A DNA stretch of 64,000 bases from Actinomadura citrea (lineage in GTDB: Bacteria; Actinomycetota; Actinomycetes; Streptosporangiales; Streptosporangiaceae), in the NCBI RefSeq assembly GCF_013409045.1, contig NZ_JACCBT010000001.1:558001-622000 (forward strand). Reading direction: 5' to 3'. Below, piece after piece: positions 26,386 to 35,548 of the stretch (position 1 is its first letter; the number at the start of each line of letters is the position of its first letter). The notes under the pieces were generated by a model, which was given only the letters and a program-made list of their open reading frames with translations, was not told where the DNA came from and did not search any database. Both the position numbers and the translations under genes were made by a program.

Positions 26386-27365
26386 CACGCGAAGGTCCGG
26401 TCGACCGCGTCCAGGATGCGGTCGAGGTCGGGCAGGTAATGGTCCTCGATGCGGGACGGCGGGTACGGGGTGGAGAACCCTCCGACGCGCAGCACCGGCG
26501 ACTCCAGCCGGTAGAAGCACTTCTCGGTGATCCGGGCGGCCAGCTCGGCGCCGTACCCGTTGAAGACCGGGGCCTCGTGGACGACGACGCAGCGTCCCGT
26601 CCGGTTCACCGAGTCGGTCACCGTGCCGATGTCGAGCGGGTTCAGCGAGCGAAGGTCGATGACCTCCAGCTCCCGCCCCTCCTCGGCGGCGGCCCCGGCG
26701 GCCTCCAGGCACGTCTTCACCGCCGGCCCGTAGGCCAGCAGCGTCGCGTGCTCGCCCGGCCGCACGACCGCGGCCCGGTGCAGCGGTGTCCAGCCGGTCG
26801 CGTCCGAGTCGGTGTCGACCTCCGCCTTGTCCCAGTAGCGGCGCTTGGGCTCGAAGAAGATCACCGGGTCGGGCGAGGCGATCGACTGCTGGATCATCGA
26901 GTAGGCGTCCAGCGGGTTCGAGCACGCCACCACGCGCAGGCCGGCGGTGTGCGTGAAGTACGCCTCGGGCGACTCGGAGTGGTGCTCCACCGCGCCGATG
27001 CCGCCGCCGCACGGGATCCGGACGACGACCGGCAGCTCCAGCGCGCCGAGCGAGCGCATCCGCATCTTCGCCAGCTGCGTGATGATCTGGTCGGCGGCGG
27101 GGAACACGAACCCGTCGAACTGGATCTCCACCACGGGACGGTAGCCGCGCAGCGCCAGCCCGATCGCCGTCCCGACGATGCCGGACTCCGCCAGCGGGGT
27201 GTCGATGACCCGCTCCTCGCCGAAGTCCTTCTGGAGGCCGTCGGTGATGCGGAAGACGCCGCCGAGCTTGCCGACGTCCTCGCCCATCACCAGGACCTTC
27301 GGATCGTCCTCCATGGCCTTGCGCAGGCCCTCGTTGAGGGCCTTGCCGAGGGTCAGGGTGCTCAC
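26382..27365 (-). CDS. bkdB: Branched-chain 2-oxoacid dehydrogenase E1 beta
   Basis: A 327-residue transketolase-type subunit: VSTLTLGKALNEGLRKAM start, VMGEDVGKLGGVFRITDGL, FVFPAADQIITQLAKMR, and IPCGGGIGAVEHHSESPEAY with the conserved His pair. Partners with E1alpha to form the thiamine-diphosphate active site that decarboxylates branched 2-oxoacids. GTG start overlaps the E1alpha stop as GTGA. The longer frame upstream is antiphase to E1alpha and not used. Confidence 0.94.
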   Translation of the reverse strand: MSTLTLGKALNEGLRKAMEDDPKVLVMGEDVGKLGGVFRITDGLQKDFGEERVIDTPLAESGIVGTAIGLALRGYRPVVEIQFDGFVFPAADQIITQLAKMRMRSLGALELPVVVRIPCGGGIGAVEHHSESPEAYFTHTAGLRVVACSNPLDAYSMIQQSIASPDPVIFFEPKRRYWDKAEVDTDSDATGWTPLHRAAVVRPGEHATLLAYGPAVKTCLEAAGAAAEEGRELEVIDLRSLNPLDIGTVTDSVNRTGRCVVVHEAPVFNGYGAELAARITEKCFYRLESPVLRVGGFSTPYPPSRIEDHYLPDLDRILDAVDRTFAW

Positions 27366-28492
27366 TTCGCCTCCTCCTCGAACGACGCCAGGTAGGCGGC
27401 GAACTGCTCCTGCTCCTCGGTCATCAGCTGGTGCTCGTCCCCGTACACGTGGTCGAACATCGACAGCGGCTCCGGGTCGGGCAGCGCCAGGCACGCCTCA
27501 CGCAGCTCCCTGGTGATCTGCTTGGCCTCGTCCTCCACCTTCTGGAAGAACCCGGCGTCCGCCAGGTCGCCGCGCACCAGATACGCCTTGACGCGCTCGA
27601 TCGGGTCCTTGAGCTTCCACGCCTCCTCCTCGGCCTTGAGCCGGTAGCGCGTGGGGTCGTCGGTCGTGGTGTGGGCGCCCATCCGGTACGTGTACGCCTC
27701 GACGAGAGTGGGGCCCTGACCCGTTCTGGCGTTCTCCAGGGCCTTCCTGGTGACGGCCAGGCAAGCGAACACGTCGTTGCCGTCCACCCGGATGCCCGGG
27801 AAGCCGAAACCCTGCGCACGCTTGTACAGCGGGATCCTGGACTGCCGCTCCAGGGGCTCGGAGATGGCCCACTGGTTGTTCTGGCAGAAGAACACGATCG
27901 GCGCGTTGAAGACCGAGGCGAACACGAAGGATTCGTTCACGTCGCCCTGGGACGTCGCCCCGTCCCCGAAGTAGGCGATCGTGGCGCCCGCCGACGGAGT
28001 GCCGAGCACGCCGTCCCGCTGGATGCCCATCGCGTACCCGGTCGCGTGCAGCGTCTGGCTGCCGATCACGACGGTGTACAGGTGGAAGCCGTGCTCCTTC
28101 GGGTCCCACCCGCCGTGGTTGATCCCACGGAACATGCCGAGCAGCTTCAGCGGCTCCACGTCCCGGCACCAGGCGACGCCGTGCTCGCGGTACGTCGGGA
28201 AGACCATGTCGTTGGCGGACGCCGCCCGCCCGGAGCCGATCTGCGCCGCCTCCTGCCCGAGCAGCGACGCCCAGAGGCCGAGCTCGCCCTGCCGGGTGAG
28301 CGCCACGGCCTCCTGGTCGATCCGCCGCACGATCACCAGGTCGCGGTAGAGGCTGCGCACGTCCTCGGCGCCGAGGTCCAGGGGGTAGTCCGGATGCTCG
28401 ACCCGCTCGCCCTCGGGGGTGAGCAGCTGGACGAGTTCGGGCTCGGCGACCTTCGGGGTGTCGGGCGCGCCGCGCACGGAGTCGATCGTCAT
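27362..28492 (-). CDS. bkdA: Branched-chain 2-oxoacid dehydrogenase E1 alpha
   Basis: A 376-residue E1alpha. Thiamine-diphosphate motif GDGATSQGDVNESFVFASVF...N is complete; MFPTYREHGV-like and HTTTDDPTRYR phosphorylation-loop-like segment present. First gene of the three-gene operon, ATG at 28492 with GAGGAG upstream. A 20-bp palindrome about 200 bp upstream may be its operator. With a valine/leucine dehydrogenase at 52 kb, it supports branched-chain amino-acid breakdown and branched fatty-acid primer supply. Confidence 0.94.
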   Translation of the reverse strand: MTIDSVRGAPDTPKVAEPELVQLLTPEGERVEHPDYPLDLGAEDVRSLYRDLVIVRRIDQEAVALTRQGELGLWASLLGQEAAQIGSGRAASANDMVFPTYREHGVAWCRDVEPLKLLGMFRGINHGGWDPKEHGFHLYTVVIGSQTLHATGYAMGIQRDGVLGTPSAGATIAYFGDGATSQGDVNESFVFASVFNAPIVFFCQNNQWAISEPLERQSRIPLYKRAQGFGFPGIRVDGNDVFACLAVTRKALENARTGQGPTLVEAYTYRMGAHTTTDDPTRYRLKAEEEAWKLKDPIERVKAYLVRGDLADAGFFQKVEDEAKQITRELREACLALPDPEPLSMFDHVYGDEHQLMTEEQEQFAAYLASFEEEAK

Positions 28493-28687
28493 CGATGACA
28501 CTCCTCGTTCGGGGCCGTCACGCGGGGTCGCCGCGTGGCCGGCCGATGCCAACGGCCCCGTCCCCGGTAAGGGACAAAAGCCGCAAGGCCATCGTGGCAG
28601 ACATCACACCCTGCGATGCAAGCCCCCGTCACCGCGATGCGAGTCCCACCACCGGAGGTCCTACCCCCGGCCCTACCCCGCGACCCG

Positions 28688-28707
28688 GACGTGACGCACG
28701 TTACGTC
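28688..28707. promoter_or_regulatory. 20-bp palindrome upstream of the bkd operon
   Basis: Arms GACGTGACG and CGTTACGTC with 16 of 20 symmetric positions, in the 247-bp gap ahead of E1alpha and just after the end of the 28740 gene. A candidate operator for bkd; no regulator gene adjoins. Confidence 0.4.
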
Positions 28708-28739
28708 CGCCGTTTCCCGGCGTCGGCCCCCGACCCCCG

Positions 28740-30359
28740 CTACTCCCGGGAGAGCGCGCGGGTGGCCCCGGCCGCGACCGTCAGGCCGAGGAGCAGGCCC
28801 GCGGCGACGATGAAGTTGGCGATCCACTGGTAGACGCCCTTGGGCGCGAACTCCATCTCCTGACCGAGGCTGCCGATCGGCAGGAGGAGGTCGAGCGTGT
28901 AGAAGAACGCGTTGAAATGCGGCTTGTGGCCTTCGTCCAGAACGTCGGGCCGGTGGATCGAGAAGACGATCGTCCCGAAGGCGAGCAGGCCGATCAGCCA
29001 GCTCGCGGCGCGGAACGGGCGGTAGCCGTAGCCGACCAGCCCGTCCTGGAACCAGCCGACGATCTTCCGGGGGACGCCCTGCGTCCTGCGCCGGTCCCGT
29101 GCCTTGGCGAGCAGGACGGAGCGGCCGTCGGCGTCCAGCCCGAGCGAGCGGTAGGTCTGCGCGAGCCGCTCGTAGGGCTGCGGGGCGTAGCCGTCGGTGT
29201 CGCGGCGCAGCCACGCCAGCCGCTCGCGGGCGGTGAGCGGGGGTTCGAGGGTCTCGTACTGGAGGCCGTCGAGCTGGAGGCGCTCCGGCCAGGAAGCGGC
29301 GTCGTCGCGCAGCAGGTTGATGCGCGCGTAGGACAGGTCCGCGGTCCCCTTGATCGGCTCGGCGGTGCGCATCAGCAGCTCCTCGGCCTGGAGGCGCTGC
29401 AGGCCGAGTGCCGTCCCCTCGTCGTGGAGCAGGCGGGCGTCGCGCAGGCTGAGCTGCCCGGTGACGCGGGCTCCGGAGAAGCTGACGGCGCCGACGGCGG
29501 TGAACCCGTCCGAGCAGTAGATGTCGGTCTCGACGGACAGGTCGTCGGCGTTCAGGGCGGTCCGCTTGGGGGCGGACAGGCGGGCGCCGACGAACGACAG
29601 GTAACCGCCGACGCGGGCGCCGCGCAGCCGGACCTCCCCCTCGGCGCTGAACCCGCCGTCGCAGAACACGTTCGCGGCCACGTCCAGGCGGCTGGCGTAC
29701 AGGGCGGCGCCGGACGGGTTGTACAGCCGCGCGCCCCGGAAGATCAGCTGGCCGCCGACGCGGGCCCCCGGCAGCCGGACCTCGCCGTTGGCGGCGAACC
29801 CCTGGTCGCAGTAGACGTTCGCCTCGACCGAGAGGCGGTCGGCGAGCATCGCGTCCCCGCCCGGGTTGGACAGGTGCACGCCCGACATGTTGAGGATGCC
29901 GGTGATGTTCGCACCGTCCAGCCACAGGCCGCCGTTGATGCGGCTGCCCTCCAGCCACAGGTGGCCGTCCACCCGCGTGCCGGAGGCGATCAGGCCGGGC
30001 AGCCGGCAGCGCATCAGGTGGACGCTGTTCATGCTCGCCCAGTACAGGTGCGGCGCCTCGTCGAAGTCGCAGCCGGTGAGCGCGAGCGGGACGTGGACCT
30101 CGGCGTGCCCGAGGTTCAGCGAGCCGGTGATGCGGGCGCCGCCGAGCCGCACGGCGGCGACCTGGCCGGGCTCGGCCTCCACCGCGCCGACGAGCAGCGC
30201 GACGAGGACCTCCGCCCTGACCATCCGGTCACGTCCCCACCGGTCGGAGCGTGTGATGTCGTCCATCGCCTGGTCGCCGGACGACAGGTCGATGGATTCG
30301 CCCTTGGGGAACGCCTCCCACAGGCGGCGCTCCACGGGCGTGAGGTCCTCGATGTTCAT
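28740..30359 (-). CDS. Pentapeptide-type beta-helix membrane protein (copy 3 of 3)
   Basis: A 539-residue protein, paralogue of the gene at 14949. Shared blocks: LTPVERRLWEAFPKGESIDL start, MVRAEVLVALLVGAVEAEPG, long repeats (GARVGGQLIFRGARLYNPSG, GARVGGYLSFVGARLSAPK), PYERLAQTYRSLGLDADGR, GYGYRPFRA, and C-terminal membrane helices. CGGAG precedes the ATG at 30359. It is divergent from purS. Function unknown; see the copy at 14949. Confidence 0.78.
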   Translation of the reverse strand: MNIEDLTPVERRLWEAFPKGESIDLSSGDQAMDDITRSDRWGRDRMVRAEVLVALLVGAVEAEPGQVAAVRLGGARITGSLNLGHAEVHVPLALTGCDFDEAPHLYWASMNSVHLMRCRLPGLIASGTRVDGHLWLEGSRINGGLWLDGANITGILNMSGVHLSNPGGDAMLADRLSVEANVYCDQGFAANGEVRLPGARVGGQLIFRGARLYNPSGAALYASRLDVAANVFCDGGFSAEGEVRLRGARVGGYLSFVGARLSAPKRTALNADDLSVETDIYCSDGFTAVGAVSFSGARVTGQLSLRDARLLHDEGTALGLQRLQAEELLMRTAEPIKGTADLSYARINLLRDDAASWPERLQLDGLQYETLEPPLTARERLAWLRRDTDGYAPQPYERLAQTYRSLGLDADGRSVLLAKARDRRRTQGVPRKIVGWFQDGLVGYGYRPFRAASWLIGLLAFGTIVFSIHRPDVLDEGHKPHFNAFFYTLDLLLPIGSLGQEMEFAPKGVYQWIANFIVAAGLLLGLTVAAGATRALSRE

Positions 30360-30454
30360 CGGCAGGCTCCGGGGGTGCTGATGGCTCGTGATGGGCCATG
30401 GTGCCGTACGCTTCAGGATCGTAAGCAAAAGCGCAGATCAGTGAGGGGGCGACC

Positions 30455-30697
30455 GTGGCGCGTGTCGTCGTGGACGTCATGCTCAAGCCGGAGATCCTCG
30501 ACCCGCAGGGGCAGGCGATCGCCCGCAAGCTGCCGCAGATGGGGTTCGACGGGGTCGTGGCCGTCCGGCAGGGCAAGCGGTTCGAGGTGGAGCTGGAGGG
30601 GGACGCCGACGAGGCGGCCCTGGAGAAGGTCGGCAAGATCGCCGAGACGCTGCTGGCGAACCCGGTCATCGAGAACTACGAGGTTCACGTTCTGTAA
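30455..30697 (+). CDS. purS: Phosphoribosylformylglycinamidine synthase subunit PurS
   Basis: An 80-residue PurS, the small bridging subunit that couples the PurQ glutaminase to PurL. Typical sequence VVVDVMLKPEILDPQGQAI, a GFDGV turn and KRFEVELEG. GTG start with AGGGGG upstream. The neighbouring gene order purS-kinase-purQ-purL is unusual because purS normally directly precedes purQ. Confidence 0.96.
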   Translation: MARVVVDVMLKPEILDPQGQAIARKLPQMGFDGVVAVRQGKRFEVELEGDADEAALEKVGKIAETLLANPVIENYEVHVL

Positions 30698-30916
30698 CCG
30701 TCCGGGGGCGTGGCCGATACCGGCCCGCCGCCCGCACCGGCGGTAGAACGGCGCTCGGTTTCCGGCCGCGACATGGCCCGTTCCAAATGGCGGGACCGCG
30801 ACTGTGGCGGTTACGGAAGATTCCTCCGGGGAAGTGTTAGCTGCGTTGAGTCGTCGAGCACGCTCCGGGACCGGGGGCACGGTCGGGACGCCCGGAGCAT
30901 GACACGAGGTGTCCGG

Positions 30917-31363
30917 GTGGATATGCGGTTCTCGCTCGCGCTGCCGCGCGACGCGCTGAGCATCCCGGTGGTCCGGCGGGTGACGGGCGACGCCCTGCGA
31001 GGGCTCGGCGTCGCGGAGGACTGCGTCGACGACCTGCTGGTCGCGATCTCCGAGGCCTGCACGAACGTGATCGAGCACGCCCGCGCGAACGGCGACTACG
31101 AGGTGACCGGGCACGTGGACGACGGCACCTGCCTGTTCAAGATCGTGGACTGGGGCCGCGGGCTCCGGTCCGCCCCGCCGGAACCCGAGCCGCTGAGCGA
31201 GTCGGGGCGCGGGATCAGGCTCATGCGCGCGCTGGTGGACGACCTGGACATCGACTCCGCGCCCGACCGGGGTACCGTCGTTCACCTGCGAAAGCGGCTG
31301 ACCTGGAGGGACGGGGCGCTGGTACGGCGCCTCGACAGCAACCTCATTCCCAACGCCGGGTAG
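30917..31363 (+). CDS. RsbW-like ATP-binding protein (anti-sigma kinase fold)
   Basis: A 148-residue GHKL/HATPase_c2 protein. N-box EACTNVIEHA, G1 box VDWGRG and G2 box SGRGIRLMRALVDD are intact, so it should bind ATP. Such stand-alone proteins phosphorylate STAS antagonists or bind sigma factors. GAGGT sits 7 bases before the GTG at 30917; an upstream ATG at 30899 is possible. It is inserted between purS (219-bp gap) and purQ (101-bp gap), on the same strand. Cognate sigma factor not in the window. Confidence 0.88.
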   Translation: MDMRFSLALPRDALSIPVVRRVTGDALRGLGVAEDCVDDLLVAISEACTNVIEHARANGDYEVTGHVDDGTCLFKIVDWGRGLRSAPPEPEPLSESGRGIRLMRALVDDLDIDSAPDRGTVVHLRKRLTWRDGALVRRLDSNLIPNAG

Positions 31364-31464
31364 ATTGGGACCTGCGCGCGGGGGAATGCGACGCGCATCG
31401 GGGTTGATCGGCGGAGGAGATCCCGATCGTCTCGGCCGCACCTCATTTCGGAGGAACAGAACAG

Positions 31465-32145
31465 ATGGACGCTGCCCGGGTTGGGATCATCACCTTCCCA
31501 GGTTCCCTTGACGACAAGGACGCCGCACGCGCGGTGCGGCTTGCCGGCGCGGAGCCGATCGCCCTCTGGCACGGCGACCGCGACCTGCGGGGGGTCGACG
31601 CCGTCGTCCTGCCCGGCGGGTTCTCCTACGGGGACTACCTGCGGGCCGGGGCGATCGCCCGGTTCGCGCCGCTGATGTCCGAGGTCGTGGCCGCCGCCGG
31701 CGACGGCCTGCCGGTCCTCGGCATCTGCAACGGGTTCCAGGTGCTGTGCGAGTCGCATCTGCTGCCCGGCGCGCTGCTCCCGAACGCGGGGCTGCACTTC
31801 GTCTGCCGCGACCAGCGGCTGCGCGTCGAGAACGGCGACACCGCCTGGACGTCCGAGTACCACGAGGGCCAGGAACTGGTGATCCCGGTGAAGAACCGGG
31901 ACGGCCGCTACACCGCCGACCGGGAGACGCTGATCGAACTGGCCGACTCCGGCCGCATCGTCGCCCGCTACCTCGACCTGAACCCGAACGGCTCCCAGGA
32001 CGACATCGCCGGGATCTGCAACGAGGCCGGCAACGTGGTCGGGCTCATGCCCCATCCCGAGCACGCCGTCGAGTCGCTGACCGGGCCGTCCACCGACGGC
32101 CTCGGCTTCTTCACCTCGATCGTCAAGAGACTGGTCAACGCATGA
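31465..32145 (+). CDS. purQ: Phosphoribosylformylglycinamidine synthase glutaminase PurQ
   Basis: A 226-residue class I glutamine amidotransferase. Nucleophile Cys88 in [12 protein letters not shown], oxyanion and substrate residues in [18 protein letters not shown], and the His/Glu of MPHPEHAVE. Releases ammonia for PurL. GGAGGAA precedes the ATG. Stop overlaps the purL start as ATGA. Confidence 0.97.
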   Translation: MDAARVGIITFPGSLDDKDAARAVRLAGAEPIALWHGDRDLRGVDAVVLPGGFSYGDYLRAGAIARFAPLMSEVVAAAGDGLPVLGICNGFQVLCESHLLPGALLPNAGLHFVCRDQRLRVENGDTAWTSEYHEGQELVIPVKNRDGRYTADRETLIELADSGRIVARYLDLNPNGSQDDIAGICNEAGNVVGLMPHPEHAVESLTGPSTDGLGFFTSIVKRLVNA

Positions 32146-35100
32146 GTGAGCAACGGCCCCACGCTTCCGGAAGGGCTATGCGAGACGAGGACGAGCCCTC
32201 GATGGAGTGGCTCGGCGAGCTCAAGTCCGACGCGGACGACCCGGAGCTCCAGCCCATCAACCCTGCTGTGACGCAGGGCTTCAAGGCGATCCTCGAAGAG
32301 GACCAGCCCGGCTCCCAGGGCCCGGCCCCCGAACCGGCCCCCGGGCCCTTCACCGGGCCCATCCCGGTGCTGAACGACGCGGAGCCCGCCCCGGGCCCTG
32401 CGGCGTCCCAGGGGGTGTCCGACCAGGAGTTCGCGCGCGCCCTGGAAGAGGAGCGCTCTAGCGGCGACCCCACGTCCACCGTCGTGGACCCGTCGCTCAC
32501 CGTGCCCGACCTGAGCCCCTTCGCCGCGCCGCCGCCGCCCACCCGCGGCACGGGCACCGGCCCGCAGCCCACGGTCGGTCACGGCACCGGCCCGCAGCCC
32601 GCCGTGGGCACCGGTACCGGCCCCCAGCCCGCCATCGGCCGCGGCACGGGCCCGCAGCCCGCCGTGCGCCCGGGCACCGGCCCGATGCCCGCCATCGGAC
32701 GGGGCACGGGTCCCCAGCCCGCGGTCGGCCTCGGCACGGGGCCCCTGCCCGCCGTCCGCCCAGGGACGGGCCCGCTGCCCAGGGTCGGCCCGGGAACGGG
32801 TCCGCTGCCCGCGGTCGGTTCGGGCACCGGCCCCCAGCCCGCCGTCGGGCGCGGCACGGGCCCCCAGCCCGCCATCGGCTCCGGGACGGGCCCCCAGCCC
32901 GCCGTCGGACGGGGAACGGGGCCGCAGCCCGCCCTCGGGCGCGGCACCGGTCCGCAGCCCGCCATCGAGGCGTCCGCGCACTACGACCAGGGCACGGACA
33001 CGGTCGCCGTCGCCGCCGCGTCCCCCGAGCGTCCGCAGCCGTGGGCCGAGCTGGGGATGAACGAGGAGGAGTACCAGCGCGTCCGCAGCATCCTCGGACG
33101 CCGGCCCACCTCGGCCGAGCTGGCGATCTACTCGGTCATGTGGAGCGAGCACTGCTCCTACAAGAGCTCCAAGGTGCACCTGCGCCAGTTCGGCGACAAG
33201 GCCCCGAAGACCGACAAGCTCCTCGTCGGCATGGGCGAGAACGCCGGGGTCGTCGACATCGGCCAGGGCTGGGCGGTCACCTTCAAGGTGGAGTCGCACA
33301 ACCACCCGTCCTACGTCGAGCCGTACCAGGGCGCCGCGACCGGCGTCGGCGGGATCGTCCGCGACATCATGTCGATGGGGGCGCGTCCCATCGCCGTCAT
33401 GGACTCGCTGCGCTTCGGCCCGGCCGACGCCGCCGACACCCAGCGCGTCCTGCCCGGCGTCGTCGCCGGCGTGGGCGGTTACGGCAACTCCCTCGGCCTG
33501 CCCAACATCGGCGGCGAGACGGTCTTCGACGCCTGCTACGAGCAGAACCCGCTCGTGAACGCGCTGTGCGTCGGCGTGATGAAGCACGAGGACATCAAGC
33601 GCGCGGTGGCCCCCGGCCCCGGCAACCAGGTGATCCTGTTCGGTGCCCTGACCGGCCCGGACGGCATCGGCGGCGCGTCCGTGCTCGCCTCGGCCACCTT
33701 CGACGAGGAGTCGCACCAGAAGCGGCCGTCGGTCCAGGTGGGCGACCCGTTCATGGAGAAGCTGCTCATCGAGTGCTGCCTGGAGCTGTTCCACGAGGAC
33801 CTCGTGGTCGGCATCCAGGACCTCGGCGCCGCCGGGGTGTCGTGCGCGACGACGGAGCTGGCCGCGGCCGGCACCGGCGGCATGCACGTCGACCTCGACA
33901 CCGTCCCGCTCCGCGACCAGACGCTCCGCCCTGAGGAGATCCTCATGAGCGAGTCGCAGGAGCGCATGATGGCGGTGGTCGAGCCCGCCAAGGTCGAGCG
34001 CTTCATGGAGATCTGCGCGCGCTGGGAGATCCCGGCCACCGTGATCGGGACGGTCACCGACACGCGCCGGCTGGTCATGACGTGGCGGGGCGAGACGATC
34101 GTCGACATCCCGCCGGTCACGGCGGCCGACGAGGGCCCCGTCTACCACCGTCCGCTGGCGCCCCCGCACGACCTCGGCGCCCTGCAGTCCGACACCCCGG
34201 GACGGCTCACCCGCCCGTCCAACGGCGACGAGCTGCGCCGGACCGTCCTCTGGCTGGCCGGGTCCCCGAACCTCGCCGGCAAGACGTGGGTGACCTCCCA
34301 GTACGACAGGTACGTCCTGGGCAACACCGTCATGGCGATGCCCGAGAACGCCGGCGTGGTCCGCATCGACGACGAGTCGGGCCTCGGCATCGCGCTGTCC
34401 CTGGACGGCAACGGCCGCTACGCCCGGCTCGACCCGTACGCGGGCGCGCAGCTCGCGCTGTCCGAGGCGTTCCGCAACGTCGCCGCGACCGGCGCACGGC
34501 CCCTGGCCGTCACCAACTGCCTGAACTTCGGCTCCCCGGAGGACCCGGGCGTCATGTGGCAGTTCGCGCAGGCGGTCGAGGGCCTGGCGGACGGCTGCCA
34601 GTACCTCGGCATTCCGGTGACGGGCGGCAACGTCAGCTTCTACAACCAGACGGGCACCACCCCGATCAACCCGACCCCGGTCATCGGCGTCCTCGGCGTC
34701 CACGACGACGTGCGCCGCAGGGTGAACATGTCGCTGACCACCGACGGCGCCACGATCGCCCTCCTCGGCGAGACCCGCGAGGAGTTCGGCGGCTCGGAAT
34801 GGGCGCACGTCGTCTACGGCCACCTGGGCGGCCTGCCGCCGCTGGTCGACCTGAAGGCCGAGGCGGCACTGGCGTCGGTGATGGTCGCGGCCGTCCGCGA
34901 CGGCCTGGTCAACGCCGTGCACGACCTCTCCGACGGCGGCCTGTCGCAGACGCTGGTGGAGTCGTGCCTGCGCGGCGGCCTCGGCGCCCGCATCACCCTG
35001 CACGGCGACCCGTTCGTCTCGCTGTTCAGCGAGTCGGTCGCCCGCGCAATGGTCGTCGTCCGCCCGGGCGCCGAGTCCCGCCTCGCGGCCCTGTGCGAGT

Positions 35101-35258
35101 CGGCGGGCGTCCCGGTCAGCCAGATCGGCGTGGCAGGCGGCGACAGCCTGCACGTGACGGGCCGCGGCCCCGAAGGCGACCAGCAGGAGCTGTTCAGCAT
35201 CGGCCTCTCCGAGCTTCGCGAGGCCCACGAACGCATGCTCCCCACCTACGCCGACTGA
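32142..35258 (+). CDS. purL: Phosphoribosylformylglycinamidine synthase PurL with long repeat-bearing N-terminal extension
   Basis: A 1038-residue protein that makes FGAM from FGAR, ATP and ammonia. The catalytic part (about residue 283 to the end, about 755 residues) is a complete small-type PurL that needs PurQ and Pur[13 protein letters not shown] start, His337 in [31 protein letters not shown] and two synthetase halves. Before it stand about 280 extra residues: an acidic Pro-rich part (1-137) and 14 tandem decapeptides (138-277, consensus [10 protein letters not shown]). The ATG overlaps the purQ stop (ATGA) and the frame is open throughout, so the extension is very probably translated. 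The usual family start would lie near residue 283. A strong terminator follows. Confidence 0.95.
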   Translation: MSEQRPHASGRAMRDEDEPSMEWLGELKSDADDPELQPINPAVTQGFKAILEEDQPGSQGPAPEPAPGPFTGPIPVLNDAEPAPGPAASQGVSDQEFARALEEERSSGDPTSTVVDPSLTVPDLSPFAAPPPPTRGTGTGPQPTVGHGTGPQPAVGTGTGPQPAIGRGTGPQPAVRPGTGPMPAIGRGTGPQPAVGLGTGPLPAVRPGTGPLPRVGPGTGPLPAVGSGTGPQPAVGRGTGPQPAIGSGTGPQPAVGRGTGPQPALGRGTGPQPAIEASAHYDQGTDTVAVAAASPERPQPWAELGMNEEEYQRVRSILGRRPTSAELAIYSVMWSEHCSYKSSKVHLRQFGDKAPKTDKLLVGMGENAGVVDIGQGWAVTFKVESHNHPSYVEPYQGAATGVGGIVRDIMSMGARPIAVMDSLRFGPADAADTQRVLPGVVAGVGGYGNSLGLPNIGGETVFDACYEQNPLVNALCVGVMKHEDIKRAVAPGPGNQVILFGALTGPDGIGGASVLASATFDEESHQKRPSVQVGDPFMEKLLIECCLELFHEDLVVGIQDLGAAGVSCATTELAAAGTGGMHVDLDTVPLRDQTLRPEEILMSESQERMMAVVEPAKVERFMEICARWEIPATVIGTVTDTRRLVMTWRGETIVDIPPVTAADEGPVYHRPLAPPHDLGALQSDTPGRLTRPSNGDELRRTVLWLAGSPNLAGKTWVTSQYDRYVLGNTVMAMPENAGVVRIDDESGLGIALSLDGNGRYARLDPYAGAQLALSEAFRNVAATGARPLAVTNCLNFGSPEDPGVMWQFAQAVEGLADGCQYLGIPVTGGNVSFYNQTGTTPINPTPVIGVLGVHDDVRRRVNMSLTTDGATIALLGETREEFGGSEWAHVVYGHLGGLPPLVDLKAEAALASVMVAAVRDGLVNAVHDLSDGGLSQTLVESCLRGGLGARITLHGDPFVSLFSESVARAMVVVRPGAESRLAALCESAGVPVSQIGVAGGDSLHVTGRGPEGDQQELFSIGLSELREAHERMLPTYAD
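32553..32972 (+). repeat. 14 tandem 30-bp repeats inside purL
   Basis: Fourteen uninterrupted 30-bp units, each encoding GTGPxPxxxx: position 5 is Q (10 units), L (3) or M (1), and position 8 is V, I or L. Codon-level variation (GGCACCGGC, GGCACGGGC, GGGACGGGC) shows the array is old or diversified, not freshly amplified. The opposite strand is also open here, a by-product of the repeat. Confidence 0.97.
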
Positions 35259-35268
35259 CTCAGGCAAA

Positions 35269-35303
35269 GCGAAGGGCGCCCCCATGCCGGGGGCGCCCTT
35301 CGC
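35269..35303. terminator. Bidirectional terminator after purL
   Basis: A perfect 15-bp stem (GCGAAGGGCGCCCCC with complement) around ATGCC, 10 bp past the purL stop and 10 bp past the stop of the convergent DUF1737 gene. Confidence 0.85.
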
Positions 35304-35313
35304 ATGTCACCCG

Positions 35314-35493
35314 CTAGCCCGGCCGGCGAGTGAGCGCCTGAGCGACGATGACGCGATCCCCGTTGAACGTGACCGACGGGGATCCGTGCAGCTCATAGCC
35401 CAAGTCGAGCGCTTCACTGACCCGCCGGCAGAACGTCTCGTCATCAGGCCCGGTAAGAACCCGATACCGCGGAAGCTCCCGCTTTTCACCCAT
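35314..35493 (-). CDS. DUF1737-type small protein
   Basis: A 59-residue protein: YRVLTGPDDETFCRRVSEAL then DLGYELHGSPSVTFNGDRVI and a VAQAL end, the whole-length pattern of DUF1737 proteins (a compact domain of unknown function). The ATG at 35493 follows a GGGGG run. The other minus-strand frame of similar length here is a shadow; this one keeps the family's motif order and the expected third-position GC. Confidence 0.8.
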   Translation of the reverse strand: MGEKRELPRYRVLTGPDDETFCRRVSEALDLGYELHGSPSVTFNGDRVIVAQALTRRPG

Positions 35494-35548
35494 CCCCCGA
35501 CCCTAGATCACAGCGGCCGATCGCCGGGAGCGGGCTGGGGCTCGGGGC

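Noticed and set aside
4254..30359. The three pentapeptide-type genes as mobile elements
   Set aside because: No transposase, terminal inverted repeats or target duplications surround them.
30360..30454. Purine riboswitch before purS
   Set aside because: No purine-riboswitch core or three-way junction is visible; the leader of purF is also too short.
28917..30746. 609-residue plus-strand frame opposite the third pentapeptide gene
   Set aside because: High GC keeps antisense frames open; it has no family motif and overlaps a gene with clear paralogues.
32579..32965. Repetitive Pro/Gly protein on the minus strand opposite purL
   Set aside because: It is the mirror reading of the 30-bp repeats; no ribosome site, and codon use fits purL on the plus strand.
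32553..32972. CRISPR array
   Set aside because: The 30-bp units are contiguous and coding, without spacers.
31968..35285. 1105-residue minus-strand frame opposite purL
   Set aside because: Antisense shadow of purL; composition is His/Val/Gly-rich without motifs.
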